Source: Fusibacter_A sp965140735
GTDB taxonomy: Bacteria; Bacillota; Clostridia; Peptostreptococcales; Acidaminobacteraceae
DNA: 64,000 nt
Assembly: GCA_965140735.1 (NCBI GenBank)
Contig: OZ223306.1
Span: forward strand, 4,898,001-4,962,000
Reading direction: 5' to 3'
A model generated the notes under the pieces. It saw only the letters and a list, made by a program, of their open reading frames with translations, made no database searches and was not told where the DNA came from. This document shows, in pieces, positions 1 through 8,546 of the stretch; the first letter of the stretch is position 1; every line of letters starts with the position of its first letter. The translations under genes were made by a program, and so were the position numbers.

Positions 1-807
1 GGAACCCCTGCTGAAGAAGGCGGAGGTGGCAAAATTATCATGCTTAGAAATGGTGCATTTGAAGGGTTAGATGCGGCTTTACTACTTCATCCAGCCAACG
101 AGACAGTGGTAAATGATATTTCTTATTCTGTGACGGATATCGTCGTTGAGTTTTTCGGTGTGAAGTCTCACGCTGCGACTTATCCAGAGGATGGTATTAG
201 CGCATTGACGCCTATGCTACAGGTATTTAACACAATTAATGGCATGAGACAAGAACTTAACGGCAAAGGTCATATTTTGGGTGTAATCAAAGAAGGTGGT
301 GATGAACCAATCTACACGCCGGATTATACCCAAGGTCATTTTACAATAAGAAGTTTTGACCACGATATGAAAAATAGTCTAGTAGATCGGTTTTTAAAGA
401 TTTGTGAACACACTGCTGATATGACACGTACAAGTTTTAAATATCACTTCTATAAGTTGCCTTATGAGGCTATTCAAAATAATGAAGCCATAGAAGAACT
501 GCTCCATAATAATTTTTTAGAGCTTGGAGAAACTGTGAAATCTAGAGATACAATCTTAGGGATTGGCTGTACGGATATGGGTAATATTACGCACGCATTG
601 CCTTCTTTGCAGTCGTATGTGAAGTTAGATGATGATCTTATGACACATAGTAATGCGCTGATGGCAGCAGCATCAGATGAACGTGGGAAAAAGACTATTT
701 TAGTAGGGGCAAAAGCAATGGCCATGACGGCAATAGATCTTTTAAATAAAGATGTGATGACAAGCGTAAATCAGGCATTTGCATCACAGAATCGAAAAAA
801 TAGATAA
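1..807 (+). CDS. M20 family amidohydrolase/peptidase, 3' part (5' end outside window)
   Basis: The reading frame is open from base 1, so this is the C-terminal 268 residues of a longer protein (family members are about 390-440 residues). It starts inside the conserved GTPAEEGGGGK motif of the M20D/AbgB-like branch, which hydrolyses N-acyl or aminobenzoyl-glutamate-type amide bonds with two metal ions. The dimerisation (lid) domain follows, with a family-typical SHAATYPEDG segment (residues about 56-65), then a C-terminal catalytic half with GCTDMGN and a late THS motif that supplies metal ligands. The first in-frame ATG (base 40) is internal, not the start. Fourteen bases separate it from the OppD-type gene, so it belongs to the peptide-transport operon and probably cleaves imported substrates in the cytoplasm. 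The exact substrate cannot be told from sequence. Confidence 0.85.
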   Translation, partial: GTPAEEGGGGKIIMLRNGAFEGLDAALLLHPANETVVNDISYSVTDIVVEFFGVKSHAATYPEDGISALTPMLQVFNTINGMRQELNGKGHILGVIKEGGDEPIYTPDYTQGHFTIRSFDHDMKNSLVDRFLKICEHTADMTRTSFKYHFYKLPYEAIQNNEAIEELLHNNFLELGETVKSRDTILGIGCTDMGNITHALPSLQSYVKLDDDLMTHSNALMAAASDERGKKTILVGAKAMAMTAIDLLNKDVMTSVNQAFASQNRKNR

Positions 808-820
808 CAGAGGTTGACAT

Positions 821-1825
821 ATGAGTGAAAATATTATTTCAGTTAAAAATTTAAAAACCTATTTTTTTCTATCTTCTGGCATTGTAAAAGCTGTAGATGG
901 GGTCAGTTTCGATTTGAAAAAGGGTCAAACTATGGGCATTGTCGGAGAATCGGGATCGGGAAAGAGTGTCACAGCATCTTCGATTATGAGGCTTTTGCCT
1001 CAGAATATGGGAAAAATTCAAGGCGGACAAATAATATTTGAAGGTAAAGATATTGTGACCATGTCTCAGAAAGAGTTGCTTGAGATTAGAGGTAAGGAAA
1101 TTGCTATGATTTTTCAAGATCCAATGACCTCTTTAGATCCCGTTTATAAGATTGGTTATCAATTAAAAGAAGTCATTAGGACACATCAAAATATATCGGA
1201 AAAAGAGATAGAGAAAAGAGCCTTGGATGCGCTCCGAATGGTGGGTATTCCAGAGCCTGAGAGCAGGATAAATGCTTATCCTCATGAATTCTCAGGGGGC
1301 ATGCGTCAAAGGGTGATGATTGCCATGGCAATTGCGTGTAACCCAAAACTCATCATTGCAGATGAGCCAACCACTGCACTTGATGTTACGGTTCAAGCTC
1401 AGGTGTTGGCACTGCTAAAGGATTTACAGCGAAAAATAAACACTTCAATATTGTTGATCACGCACAACTTAGGTGTTGTCTGGCAAGTTTGTGATACTGT
1501 CATGGTGATGTACGCTGGCAAGACCGTTGAATACACAAATACGAAAGCATTATATAAAAATGCCTATCATCCGTATACTTGGGGTTTGTTAGATTCTATG
1601 CCCAAGAAAAATCAAGATTCCGGAAAAGAGCTCACCACAATAGAAGGATCCCCTCCCGACTTGAGGTTAACTGGAGGCTCGTGCAATTTTCATAACAGAT
1701 GTCCTTATGCTGAGGATATCTGTTATGAAAAAGTTCCGGAATTCATTGAAATTGAGGAAGGCCATTTTGTTGCCTGTCATTTTCAAACTAAAGCGAGCAA
1801 ACTTTGTAGAAAGCAGGTCGAATGA
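821..1825 (+). CDS. Oligopeptide/dipeptide ABC transporter ATP-binding protein (OppD/DppD type)
   Basis: This 334-residue cytoplasmic ATPase energises a peptide or nickel-type ABC importer. Walker A is GESGSGKS (residues 42-49), the signature is FSGGMRQR, and Walker B ends in ADEPTTALDVT. After the ATPase core comes the C-terminal oligopeptide-transporter extension with the conserved cysteines of the NRCPYAEDIC region and a final VACHF. Length and extension match DppD/OppD. It overlaps the next gene by 4 bases (ATGA), giving translational coupling to the OppF-type partner. No permease or binding protein is visible, so these probably lie upstream of the window. The neighbouring M20 enzymes suggest that the transported substrate is a peptide or N-acyl amino acid. 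Confidence 0.93.
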   Translation: MSENIISVKNLKTYFFLSSGIVKAVDGVSFDLKKGQTMGIVGESGSGKSVTASSIMRLLPQNMGKIQGGQIIFEGKDIVTMSQKELLEIRGKEIAMIFQDPMTSLDPVYKIGYQLKEVIRTHQNISEKEIEKRALDALRMVGIPEPESRINAYPHEFSGGMRQRVMIAMAIACNPKLIIADEPTTALDVTVQAQVLALLKDLQRKINTSILLITHNLGVVWQVCDTVMVMYAGKTVEYTNTKALYKNAYHPYTWGLLDSMPKKNQDSGKELTTIEGSPPDLRLTGGSCNFHNRCPYAEDICYEKVPEFIEIEEGHFVACHFQTKASKLCRKQVE

Positions 1826-2793
1826 TGACTAAAAAGCCCATCTTAGAAATCAAAAATTTGACTAAAGTTTTTGATATCAAAAGTAAAAAAATATTTGAAA
1901 AAGCCTCAAAGCTTAAAGCAGTAAACGATGTTTCATTTACAGTAAATGAAGGGGAGACTTTTGGCATTATTGGGGAATCTGGATGTGGGAAATCAACACT
2001 TGGGAAGGCAATTATACAACTCAGTAAGGCAAGTGAAGGCCAAATTTTTTATCAAGGGCATGATATTACGCATTTGGATAGAAAAGAGATGGTTGCCATG
2101 CGCAAAGAGATTCAGATGGTTTTTCAAGATCCGTATTCTTCTTTAGATCCTAGAAAAACGATTCTCGAATTGATTAAAGAGCCTATGATTATCCATAATA
2201 TTGGAGACCCAGCCACACGAAATCAAAGAGTAAACGAACTTTTAGAAGAAGTGGGACTTGATCCTATACATTCCACAAGATATCCACATGAATTTTCTGG
2301 AGGGCAGCGTCAAAGAATCAATGTGGCAAGAGCACTGGCGTTAAATCCTAAAGTGATCGTCTGTGATGAGCCTGTATCTGCCCTAGATGTTTCTGTTCAA
2401 GCAAGAGTGCTTAACATCATGAAGCATATTCAGAAAAAGTACAATTTAACTTACATTTTCATATCTCACGATTTAGGTGTTGTAAAGTACGTAAGCGATC
2501 GGATTGCCATTATGTATTTAGGCAAAATCATGGAAATGGGTGATGCAGAAGAGATCTACAAGGCGCCAAAGCATCCTTATACCGAAGCTCTATTTTCTGC
2601 AATTCCACCAGAGTCGCCATTTGAAGAGAAGCATTCTATAATCTTAGAAGGTGATATTCCAAGTCCTTTAAATTTACCTATGGGATGTGAGTTCTCCACA
2701 AGATGCCATAAATGCATGGAGAAATGTAAGACTGTAAAGCCAATTGCAAAAACAGTAGGGGAAGAACACTTGGTGTTATGTCATCTCTATTAA
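1822..2793 (+). CDS. Oligopeptide/dipeptide ABC transporter ATP-binding protein (OppF/DppF type)
   Basis: This 323-residue protein is the second ATPase of the importer and pairs with the preceding OppD-type subunit. Walker A is GESGCGKST, the signature is FSGGQRQR, and Walker B is VCDEPVSALDVS; the C-terminal extension carries the CEFSTRCHKC cysteines typical of OppF. The start ATG at 1822 overlaps the upstream stop; a second ATG follows at once, so either could be used. The N-terminal part has a basic insertion (KSKKIFEKASKLKA) before the ATPase core, as usual for OppF. A 60-base gap separates it from the next gene, still within the same apparent operon. Confidence 0.93.
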   Translation: MMTKKPILEIKNLTKVFDIKSKKIFEKASKLKAVNDVSFTVNEGETFGIIGESGCGKSTLGKAIIQLSKASEGQIFYQGHDITHLDRKEMVAMRKEIQMVFQDPYSSLDPRKTILELIKEPMIIHNIGDPATRNQRVNELLEEVGLDPIHSTRYPHEFSGGQRQRINVARALALNPKVIVCDEPVSALDVSVQARVLNIMKHIQKKYNLTYIFISHDLGVVKYVSDRIAIMYLGKIMEMGDAEEIYKAPKHPYTEALFSAIPPESPFEEKHSIILEGDIPSPLNLPMGCEFSTRCHKCMEKCKTVKPIAKTVGEEHLVLCHLY

Positions 2794-2854
2794 GCAATCA
2801 ATACATGAATTAAATTAACATATGACGTAAATCAATATGATGGAGGCAACTACT

Positions 2855-4114
2855 ATGAATGTAAAAAATAAATACTGGCAGTTAGTGGATGAACACCAAG
2901 ATGAACTGGTGGAACTTGTTTCAGACTTTATTAAAATCCCCAGTGAAAATCCCGTTGGAACAATGGATGGTGTGGTGACTTTTGTTAAAAATTATTTGTC
3001 TGATGCGCATATCGCTTTTGAAGAAGTGGTCTATAATCCTAAATTCCCTAATATCATAGCCACCATGGGCGATAATGAAGCCAATAAAATCATACTCAAT
3101 GGTCATGCTGACGTGGTGCCAGTTGGGGACTTGAATCAGTGGGATTTTGAGCCCTTTAGCGGTATTGTAACGGATACTAAGATACTGGGAAGAGGCACAT
3201 CAGATATGAAAGCAGGGCTTTCGGGACTTTTATTTGCGATGAAACTGCTTAAGGAAAATCAAGCGAACTTAGATGGACTCTTAGAATTACATGTGGTTAC
3301 AGATGAAGAAAGTGGTGGCGAATACGGGACCAAAGCGCTAACTCAAAATGGATTCGGTGCTGGTGCTCAAGCCTGTATTATTGCAGAACCCACCTCAAAT
3401 GACAATATAGAAGTGGGCCAAAAGGGTTCTTTTACCATTAAAATTGAAGCAAAAGGCGTTAGTGCTCACGGCAGTATCGGCAACTATGTGGGTGAGAATG
3501 CAATAGAAAAAATAATGGCAATTTTAGCGCGCATTCATGAACTCAGGGACATGAAAGGTCACTATGAACCCAATCAATTAAAAGTATTAGCGGATTCCAA
3601 AGCCATAGCTAAAAAGGCTCTAAGGGTAGAGGGCAGTGAAAATGTGATTGATCATGTGACTGTGAACATAGGCACCATTAAGGGTGGTGTCAAAGACAAC
3701 ATGGTCCCTGATCACTGTGAGGTGGCTATTAATTGTAGATTGCCTATAGGGGTGACTTGCGCAGAGGTGGAAGCGAGGACCAGAGCCATTGTGGAATCCT
3801 TGCATTTGTCAGGCATCACTCTAACTTTTACATGGAATTGTGAAGCAAATTTCACAGACGATCAAGCGCCACTTGTACGCTCATTGGTGGAAAATGCAGA
3901 AGCTGTATGGCAAAGTAAAGTTACACCAGCATATCAGTGGGCAACTAGTGATGCACGGTATTATAGATACGAAGGTATTCCCACGATTCAATTTGGACCA
4001 GCAAATTTAGAGGGGATTCATTCTTATAATGAAGACGTGGATATAGAAGATGTCGTCAAGTCTACTAAAGTCTATTTGGCAGTGTTGATTGACTTGCTTA
4101 AGATCCAGGCGTAA
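2855..4114 (+). CDS. M20 family metallopeptidase (ArgE/DapE/ACY1-like)
   Basis: This is a 419-residue di-zinc hydrolase of the ArgE/DapE/carboxypeptidase G2 group. Visible motifs are NGHADVVP (first metal ligand), GRGTSDMKAG (bridging Asp), TDEESGG (catalytic Glu and metal Glu), the lid-domain SAHGS, and a C-terminal EGIHSYNED with the last His ligand. The reading frame is open from 2837, but GGAGG at 2842-2846 lies 8 bases before the ATG at 2855 and inside the longer frame, so 2855 is the better start. It follows the transporter ATPases and precedes aroM by 12 bases, so it probably deacylates or cleaves the imported substrate. The family cannot be assigned to ArgE, DapE or peptidase specificity from motifs alone. 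Confidence 0.88.
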   Translation: MNVKNKYWQLVDEHQDELVELVSDFIKIPSENPVGTMDGVVTFVKNYLSDAHIAFEEVVYNPKFPNIIATMGDNEANKIILNGHADVVPVGDLNQWDFEPFSGIVTDTKILGRGTSDMKAGLSGLLFAMKLLKENQANLDGLLELHVVTDEESGGEYGTKALTQNGFGAGAQACIIAEPTSNDNIEVGQKGSFTIKIEAKGVSAHGSIGNYVGENAIEKIMAILARIHELRDMKGHYEPNQLKVLADSKAIAKKALRVEGSENVIDHVTVNIGTIKGGVKDNMVPDHCEVAINCRLPIGVTCAEVEARTRAIVESLHLSGITLTFTWNCEANFTDDQAPLVRSLVENAEAVWQSKVTPAYQWATSDARYYRYEGIPTIQFGPANLEGIHSYNEDVDIEDVVKSTKVYLAVLIDLLKIQA

Positions 4115-4126
4115 TGAGGTTAAGTT

Positions 4127-4837
4127 ATGACAGCAGGATTAGTAAATTTGGAAGATAATAGAGAAGATCAATACAGCAAGAAGCTCGGCATAATAACGAT
4201 TGGACAGTCACCACGTGTGGATTTGACGGCAGATATGTTTAAAGTTTTAAGTAAAGATATTGAAGTGGTGGAAAAGGGACTATTAGATGAGTATACACTA
4301 AATGAGGTAGAGCATTTATTCGCACCTCAGTCTGGAGATCATATATTGGTATCTCGCATGAGAGATGGTACTCAAGTTAGGTTAAGTGAATCTCAGATCT
4401 TTAACAGACTTCAAGGGGCTATATTGGCATTAGAAAAAGAGGTAGACGTTATTTTATTGTTATGTACAGGGGCATTGCCCAAAGTACAAAGTTCTAAACC
4501 TTTGATTATGCCTAAGCCCTTAATCAAATCTGTGGTAGATGCACTTCGAGATGACCATAAAATAGGCTTAGTAATTCCGGATGCTGCTCAACGCAATATG
4601 ATTGAAGAGTGGTGGCAATCACAGGGGATTGAATCTGAAATTTGCATTTTTTCACCTTACGACGTCAGTGAAGATATCTTAAATATAAGCTTTAGAGAAA
4701 CTGAAATTGAATATGTGGTTATGGACTGTATGGGCTACAGTGAAGACATTAAAAACCGCATCTCCAAGCAAACAGGCAAAAAAGTCATTTTACCGAGAAC
4801 GCTTTTGGCGAGAATTATCAATGAAATTATGGCATAA
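4127..4837 (+). CDS. AroM family protein
   Basis: This 236-residue protein matches the AroM family: the N-terminal TIGQSPRVDL motif, a central LLLCTGALP segment, and a C-terminal VMDCMGYS followed by KQTGKKVILPRTLLAR. The family fold resembles Asp/Glu-racemase-like proteins with paired cysteine-bearing loops (Cys in LLCTG and in MDCMG), but no reaction has been firmly established. In enterobacteria aroM lies near aroL, yet in Firmicutes it often sits with peptide transporters and M20 enzymes, as here. GAGG at 4116-4119 lies 7 bases before the ATG. A terminator follows immediately, making this the last gene of the operon. A racemase-like role on the product of the M20 enzyme is a guess. Confidence 0.82.
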   Translation: MTAGLVNLEDNREDQYSKKLGIITIGQSPRVDLTADMFKVLSKDIEVVEKGLLDEYTLNEVEHLFAPQSGDHILVSRMRDGTQVRLSESQIFNRLQGAILALEKEVDVILLLCTGALPKVQSSKPLIMPKPLIKSVVDALRDDHKIGLVIPDAAQRNMIEEWWQSQGIESEICIFSPYDVSEDILNISFRETEIEYVVMDCMGYSEDIKNRISKQTGKKVILPRTLLARIINEIMA

Positions 4838-4851
4838 TGATTTTAAACCAG

Positions 4852-4881
4852 CAGATGTCCTTTTGAGGCATCTGTTTTTTT
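4852..4881 (+). terminator. Rho-independent terminator after aroM
   Basis: A CAGATG(T)CC / GGCATCTG stem with a TTTTGA loop is followed by seven T residues. It closes the M20-Opp-AroM operon. Confidence 0.8.
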
Positions 4882-5040
4882 ATGGACAATTACTCGTTTT
4901 AAGTGCGTTAAATTTAGGTATTGATGTCATTTTATTTTAAAGTATTGAATGTTATAATTAAGCGATATGGATTACATTATTTGATGACTTCAAGTGTCTT
5001 TTCCATGAAATTTAATTCAACAGTATAAATAGGTGATCTT

Positions 5041-6525
5041 ATGAGAAATATAGCGACAAAAGTTAATATAGAACAAATCAATTGGAGACCAGACAAGCTG
5101 TCTGTCATTCCAATGCATAAACAAATTTATGATTTTATCAAAGATAAAATTGCATCTGGAGATTGGTCGATTGGGAACAGATTGCCAACTCAAGTGGAGA
5201 TGGCAACTGCTTTTGAGGTCAATAGAAGTACTGTACTTGAAGCTTATGATGAACTAAAAGCGGAGGGACTCATAGAGAGTAGAAAGAGTTCGGGAACGAT
5301 TATAGTCAACAACACATGGTCTATTTTAGCTTCAAAGACGCCGCCGGATTGGGAAAAATATATTGAAAATGGTTATCAAAAACCTAATCTTAAGGTCATA
5401 AAAACGATCAATGAACTCAATTTGGATTCAAAGATGATTAGGCTGGGTGCAGGGGAACTTTCTCCAGAGATGTACCCAGCGCAATTTATGAAGTCAGTAT
5501 ATGATCATTTACTGACAGATGTGAATTACATGGGATATGAGGAAGAAAAGGGGCTATTACAGCTTCGTGAAGAAGTTTGCAAGTACCTAAAACCAATGGG
5601 GATTGATGTAAATCCCAATAAAGTTTTGATTGTTTCGGGTGTGCTTCAAGCCTTACAATTAGTCGCCATGGGGATATTGCGCAGGGGGTCAACGATATTA
5701 ACAGAACAGGCCACTTATGTTCAATCACTTACCTTATTTGAATCTCATGGGATCAACTTGACTGGTGTGACAATGGATGGAGAAGGTTTAGCTTTGGATG
5801 ATCTCCTCAGAAAAGTTTCTATGAAGAAGCCAGAGGTTTTGTATACGATTCCCAGTTTTCAAAATCCCACTGGTATCTTGATGTCAGATAAAAGGCGAAA
5901 AGCTATTTTAACTTTATGTGAGAAAGAACGATTGCCCATTATAGAAGATGACACTTATAGAGAACTGTGGTTAGACGAAGAACCCGCTGCACCTATCAAA
6001 GCTGGTGATAAGAATGAAACTGTTTTGTATATGGGGAGCATCTCTAAAACATTATCTGCTGGCATGAGAATAGGATGGATTGTAGGAAGTGAAAGGGTCA
6101 TCAATCGGTTGGCAGATATTAAAATGCAGACGGATTATGGCAGTAGTTCCATTTCTCAATGGATGTGTTACGAATTTCTAGCCAAAGGTTACTATCAATC
6201 TTTTAGCCGATCCTTAAGGCAAGAGCTGAAAGCAAAACGTGATTTTACATTAAAGATTTTAGAACAATATTTTTCAGACCTTGCCACATGGCAAAAACCT
6301 GTTGGCGGCTTTTACATTTGGTTGACACTGAACAAAGGCATTCAAATGCATCGTCTATTTGAGTCTTGTTACAGACAGGGTGTTGTCATTAATCCGGGCA
6401 ATATCTATGATGTTTCCAGCAATAAAAATATCAGAATTTCATTTGCCTATGCGAGTTTACAGGATTTAGAGAAAGGGCTGATGATTCTAGCACGCATGAT
6501 CAAAAGCAATTTGAGCAAAAGATAA
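5041..6525 (+). CDS. MocR-type PLP-dependent GntR family transcriptional regulator
   Basis: This 494-residue two-domain regulator has an N-terminal GntR winged helix-turn-helix (about residues 25-95, including NRLPTQVEMA and NRSTVLEAYDELKAEGLI). It is joined to a class I aminotransferase-like domain (about 130-490). The PLP-binding Lys lies in GSISKTLSAGMRIGW (around residue 336), and the upstream FQNPTG and EDDTYREL motifs are intact, so cofactor binding is expected. MocR proteins sense amino acids, PLP or their derivatives and control neighbouring metabolic genes. Candidates here are the aminotransferase and EamA gene downstream or the peptide-utilisation operon upstream. AGGTG precedes the ATG at 5041. 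A long hairpin terminator follows. Confidence 0.9.
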   Translation: MRNIATKVNIEQINWRPDKLSVIPMHKQIYDFIKDKIASGDWSIGNRLPTQVEMATAFEVNRSTVLEAYDELKAEGLIESRKSSGTIIVNNTWSILASKTPPDWEKYIENGYQKPNLKVIKTINELNLDSKMIRLGAGELSPEMYPAQFMKSVYDHLLTDVNYMGYEEEKGLLQLREEVCKYLKPMGIDVNPNKVLIVSGVLQALQLVAMGILRRGSTILTEQATYVQSLTLFESHGINLTGVTMDGEGLALDDLLRKVSMKKPEVLYTIPSFQNPTGILMSDKRRKAILTLCEKERLPIIEDDTYRELWLDEEPAAPIKAGDKNETVLYMGSISKTLSAGMRIGWIVGSERVINRLADIKMQTDYGSSSISQWMCYEFLAKGYYQSFSRSLRQELKAKRDFTLKILEQYFSDLATWQKPVGGFYIWLTLNKGIQMHRLFESCYRQGVVINPGNIYDVSSNKNIRISFAYASLQDLEKGLMILARMIKSNLSKR

Positions 6526-6548
6526 AGGCAAGAAAAGATTAACTTTAA

Positions 6549-6617
6549 CATCGGTGTATAAAACATTTGAGGTATTATAAGCTTGCTTAAATATCTTATA
6601 CACAGGTGTTTTTTTGT
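6549..6617 (+). terminator. Long hairpin terminator after the MocR gene
   Basis: Outer arms GTGTATAA / TTATACAC and inner arms around TATAAGC / GCTTAAATA form a long imperfect stem that ends in GGTG plus a run of eight T residues. It separates the regulator from the aminotransferase gene. Confidence 0.7.
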
Positions 6618-6792
6618 TGGGTCGATATTTTTTATTATGTTGTGTATCTTTTTTTTTAAGTGTAATATCATGTAAATCATAAACAACGGCTTATATTGGA
6701 GACTAATTTTTAGCAGGAGTGCATTAATTATTTCGAAGTTGGCAATTGATACTGCAAAAGAAAAAAAGTATGTGACAGGAGTTAGATTTATA

Positions 6793-7917
6793 ATGCATAT
6801 TAAAGATTTTAAAGTTGAAAGATGGATGGACGCTTATGAACCAAAATGTGAAATTAACATGGCAGAGAGCTGTGTGGACTCTTTGAGATTAGAGGAATTA
6901 CTCGAAATTTGTGGCCATAAAGATGACTTTATCAAACAGATTATGGGAATGAAACTCACATATGGTACTATAGAAGGGTCAGACTATTTAAAAAAGGGCA
7001 TCGCAAGTTTATACCAAAATGTTTCACCTTCACAGATTACTGTCACTCATGGCAACATTGGTGCTAATTATTTGGTGTACATGAGTCTTATAGAACCAGA
7101 AGATGAAGTGATTACTATTTTGCCTATTTGTCAACAACACTATTCTGTACCGGAGTCAATCGGTGCAAAAGTGCATAAACTTTATCTTGATCCCAAAGAT
7201 GGTTTTTTACCTGATCTTAAAGTGCTTAAACGCCTTGTAAATCCCAAGACAAAGCTCATAAATTTTGCAAATCCCAATAATCCAACTGGAGTATCCATGG
7301 ATGAGACGATGCTCAATAAAATCGTTGAAATTGCAAGATCAGTGGGTGCATACATCTTATCAGATGAGGCTTACAGAGGGATGAATCATGAAGGTGAAAG
7401 CTTTACAGCATCCATCGTGGATTTGTATGAAAAAGGCATCAGCACTATCAGTATGCCAAAGAGTTTTGCCCTTGCAGGGTTGAGGACAGGATGGGTATGT
7501 AGCAATCAACAAGTGATAGAGGGCGTGAATAAAGTGCGTGATTACAATCATATCAGTTGTTCGATGATCGATGATTATATAGCGGCGCTTACACTTGAAA
7601 ACAAAGATAAAATTATCGATAGAAGCCTTGATATCATAAGGATGAATCTTGAAATTGTAGAGGCTTGGTTAAAAGAGAATCTAGGATTTAGTTTTGTCAA
7701 GCCAAAGTCTGGATCAGTAATAGTCCTAAAATATGATTTAGAAATGGATTCAAATACATTTTGCAAAAGATTGCTAGATGAAGCGCATGTGCTTGTGGTA
7801 CCTGGGGAGACGCTTGACATTGAAGGCCATTTTAGAGTGGGTATAGGCAATAATTCAGAAAATCTTAAGGAAGCGCTTAAGAGAATTGGTCAATTTTATA
7901 GAAACTTAAGCTCATAG
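6793..7917 (+). CDS. Class I/II PLP-dependent aminotransferase
   Basis: This 374-residue fold-type I aminotransferase has the conserved FANPNNPTG (Asn that contacts PLP), a LSDEAYRG Asp, and the Schiff-base Lys in SMPKSFALAGLRTGW (around residue 223), with an Arg in the C-terminal HFRVGIG for substrate carboxylate. The frame is open further upstream to a TTG at 6739, but AGGAG at 6777-6781 is well placed (11 bases) before the ATG at 6793, and family N-termini fit that start. The amino-acid substrate is unknown. It lies after a MocR regulator and 38 bases before a small EamA membrane protein, which suggests joint amino-acid metabolism and export. Confidence 0.85.
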   Translation: MHIKDFKVERWMDAYEPKCEINMAESCVDSLRLEELLEICGHKDDFIKQIMGMKLTYGTIEGSDYLKKGIASLYQNVSPSQITVTHGNIGANYLVYMSLIEPEDEVITILPICQQHYSVPESIGAKVHKLYLDPKDGFLPDLKVLKRLVNPKTKLINFANPNNPTGVSMDETMLNKIVEIARSVGAYILSDEAYRGMNHEGESFTASIVDLYEKGISTISMPKSFALAGLRTGWVCSNQQVIEGVNKVRDYNHISCSMIDDYIAALTLENKDKIIDRSLDIIRMNLEIVEAWLKENLGFSFVKPKSGSVIVLKYDLEMDSNTFCKRLLDEAHVLVVPGETLDIEGHFRVGIGNNSENLKEALKRIGQFYRNLSS

Positions 7918-7955
7918 AATATTCTATAGCTATAATTTTAAGGAGGTTACAACAA

Positions 7956-8381
7956 TTGAAATATATTTCTATGTTTCTGGTGATTGGTTCAAGTTTATTT
8001 TATCATATTTCTCAAAAGTCGATATCGGGGGATTCTAATCCGGTGATTTCAATGCTGATGACCTATATGACGGCGTTGATTACCACTGGACTTTTACTAT
8101 TTGTTTTTCCAATGGGTAGAAATAGTGTTCTTGTAGAATTCAAAACTTTAAACTGGGCGAGTTTTGTGCTTGGGATTGCAATAGTAGGGCTAGAAATGGG
8201 ATTTTTATTAGTCTACCGATCTGGATGGGCAGTTAGTGTTGCAGGTGTATTTTCTAATGTTATAGTGGCGTTGCTTTTAATTCCCATTGGTCTGTATCTT
8301 TTTAAAGATAAAATTGATGTCTCTACTGTGAGTGGCGTTGTATTATGCTTGATCGGTTTATATTTGATTAATAGAAAATAA
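7956..8381 (+). CDS. Small EamA/DMT-family membrane protein (single-domain)
   Basis: This 141-residue hydrophobic protein has four or five predicted membrane helices. It corresponds to one EamA half of the drug/metabolite transporter superfamily, ending in the usual GLYLINRK-like C-terminus. Full-size DMT exporters have ten helices from two EamA halves; single-domain members are thought to dimerise. The start is the TTG at 7956, supported by AGGAGG at 7941-7946 with 9-base spacing. It lies directly behind the aminotransferase and probably shares its transcript. The substrate is unknown; export of an amino acid or a derivative is a context-based guess. Confidence 0.72.
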   Translation: MKYISMFLVIGSSLFYHISQKSISGDSNPVISMLMTYMTALITTGLLLFVFPMGRNSVLVEFKTLNWASFVLGIAIVGLEMGFLLVYRSGWAVSVAGVFSNVIVALLLIPIGLYLFKDKIDVSTVSGVVLCLIGLYLINRK

Positions 8382-8546
8382 ACTTTATAAATGGAGGGTC
8401 ATTCATGTATATAGATGTCATCCAAGTCATAAAAGCCTTTTATGTTTGTCAAAAATATGTTAAACTAGATAGTTAGTAAATATAAGCAGTTCATAAACAT
8501 AAATTGATATAGAATGGGTTCATCGGGCTTGGAAAGAGGTTAGAAC

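Noticed and set aside
6618..6792. T-box or other riboswitch before the aminotransferase gene
   Set aside because: No GGTGG/T-box core or other recognised aptamer motif is present.
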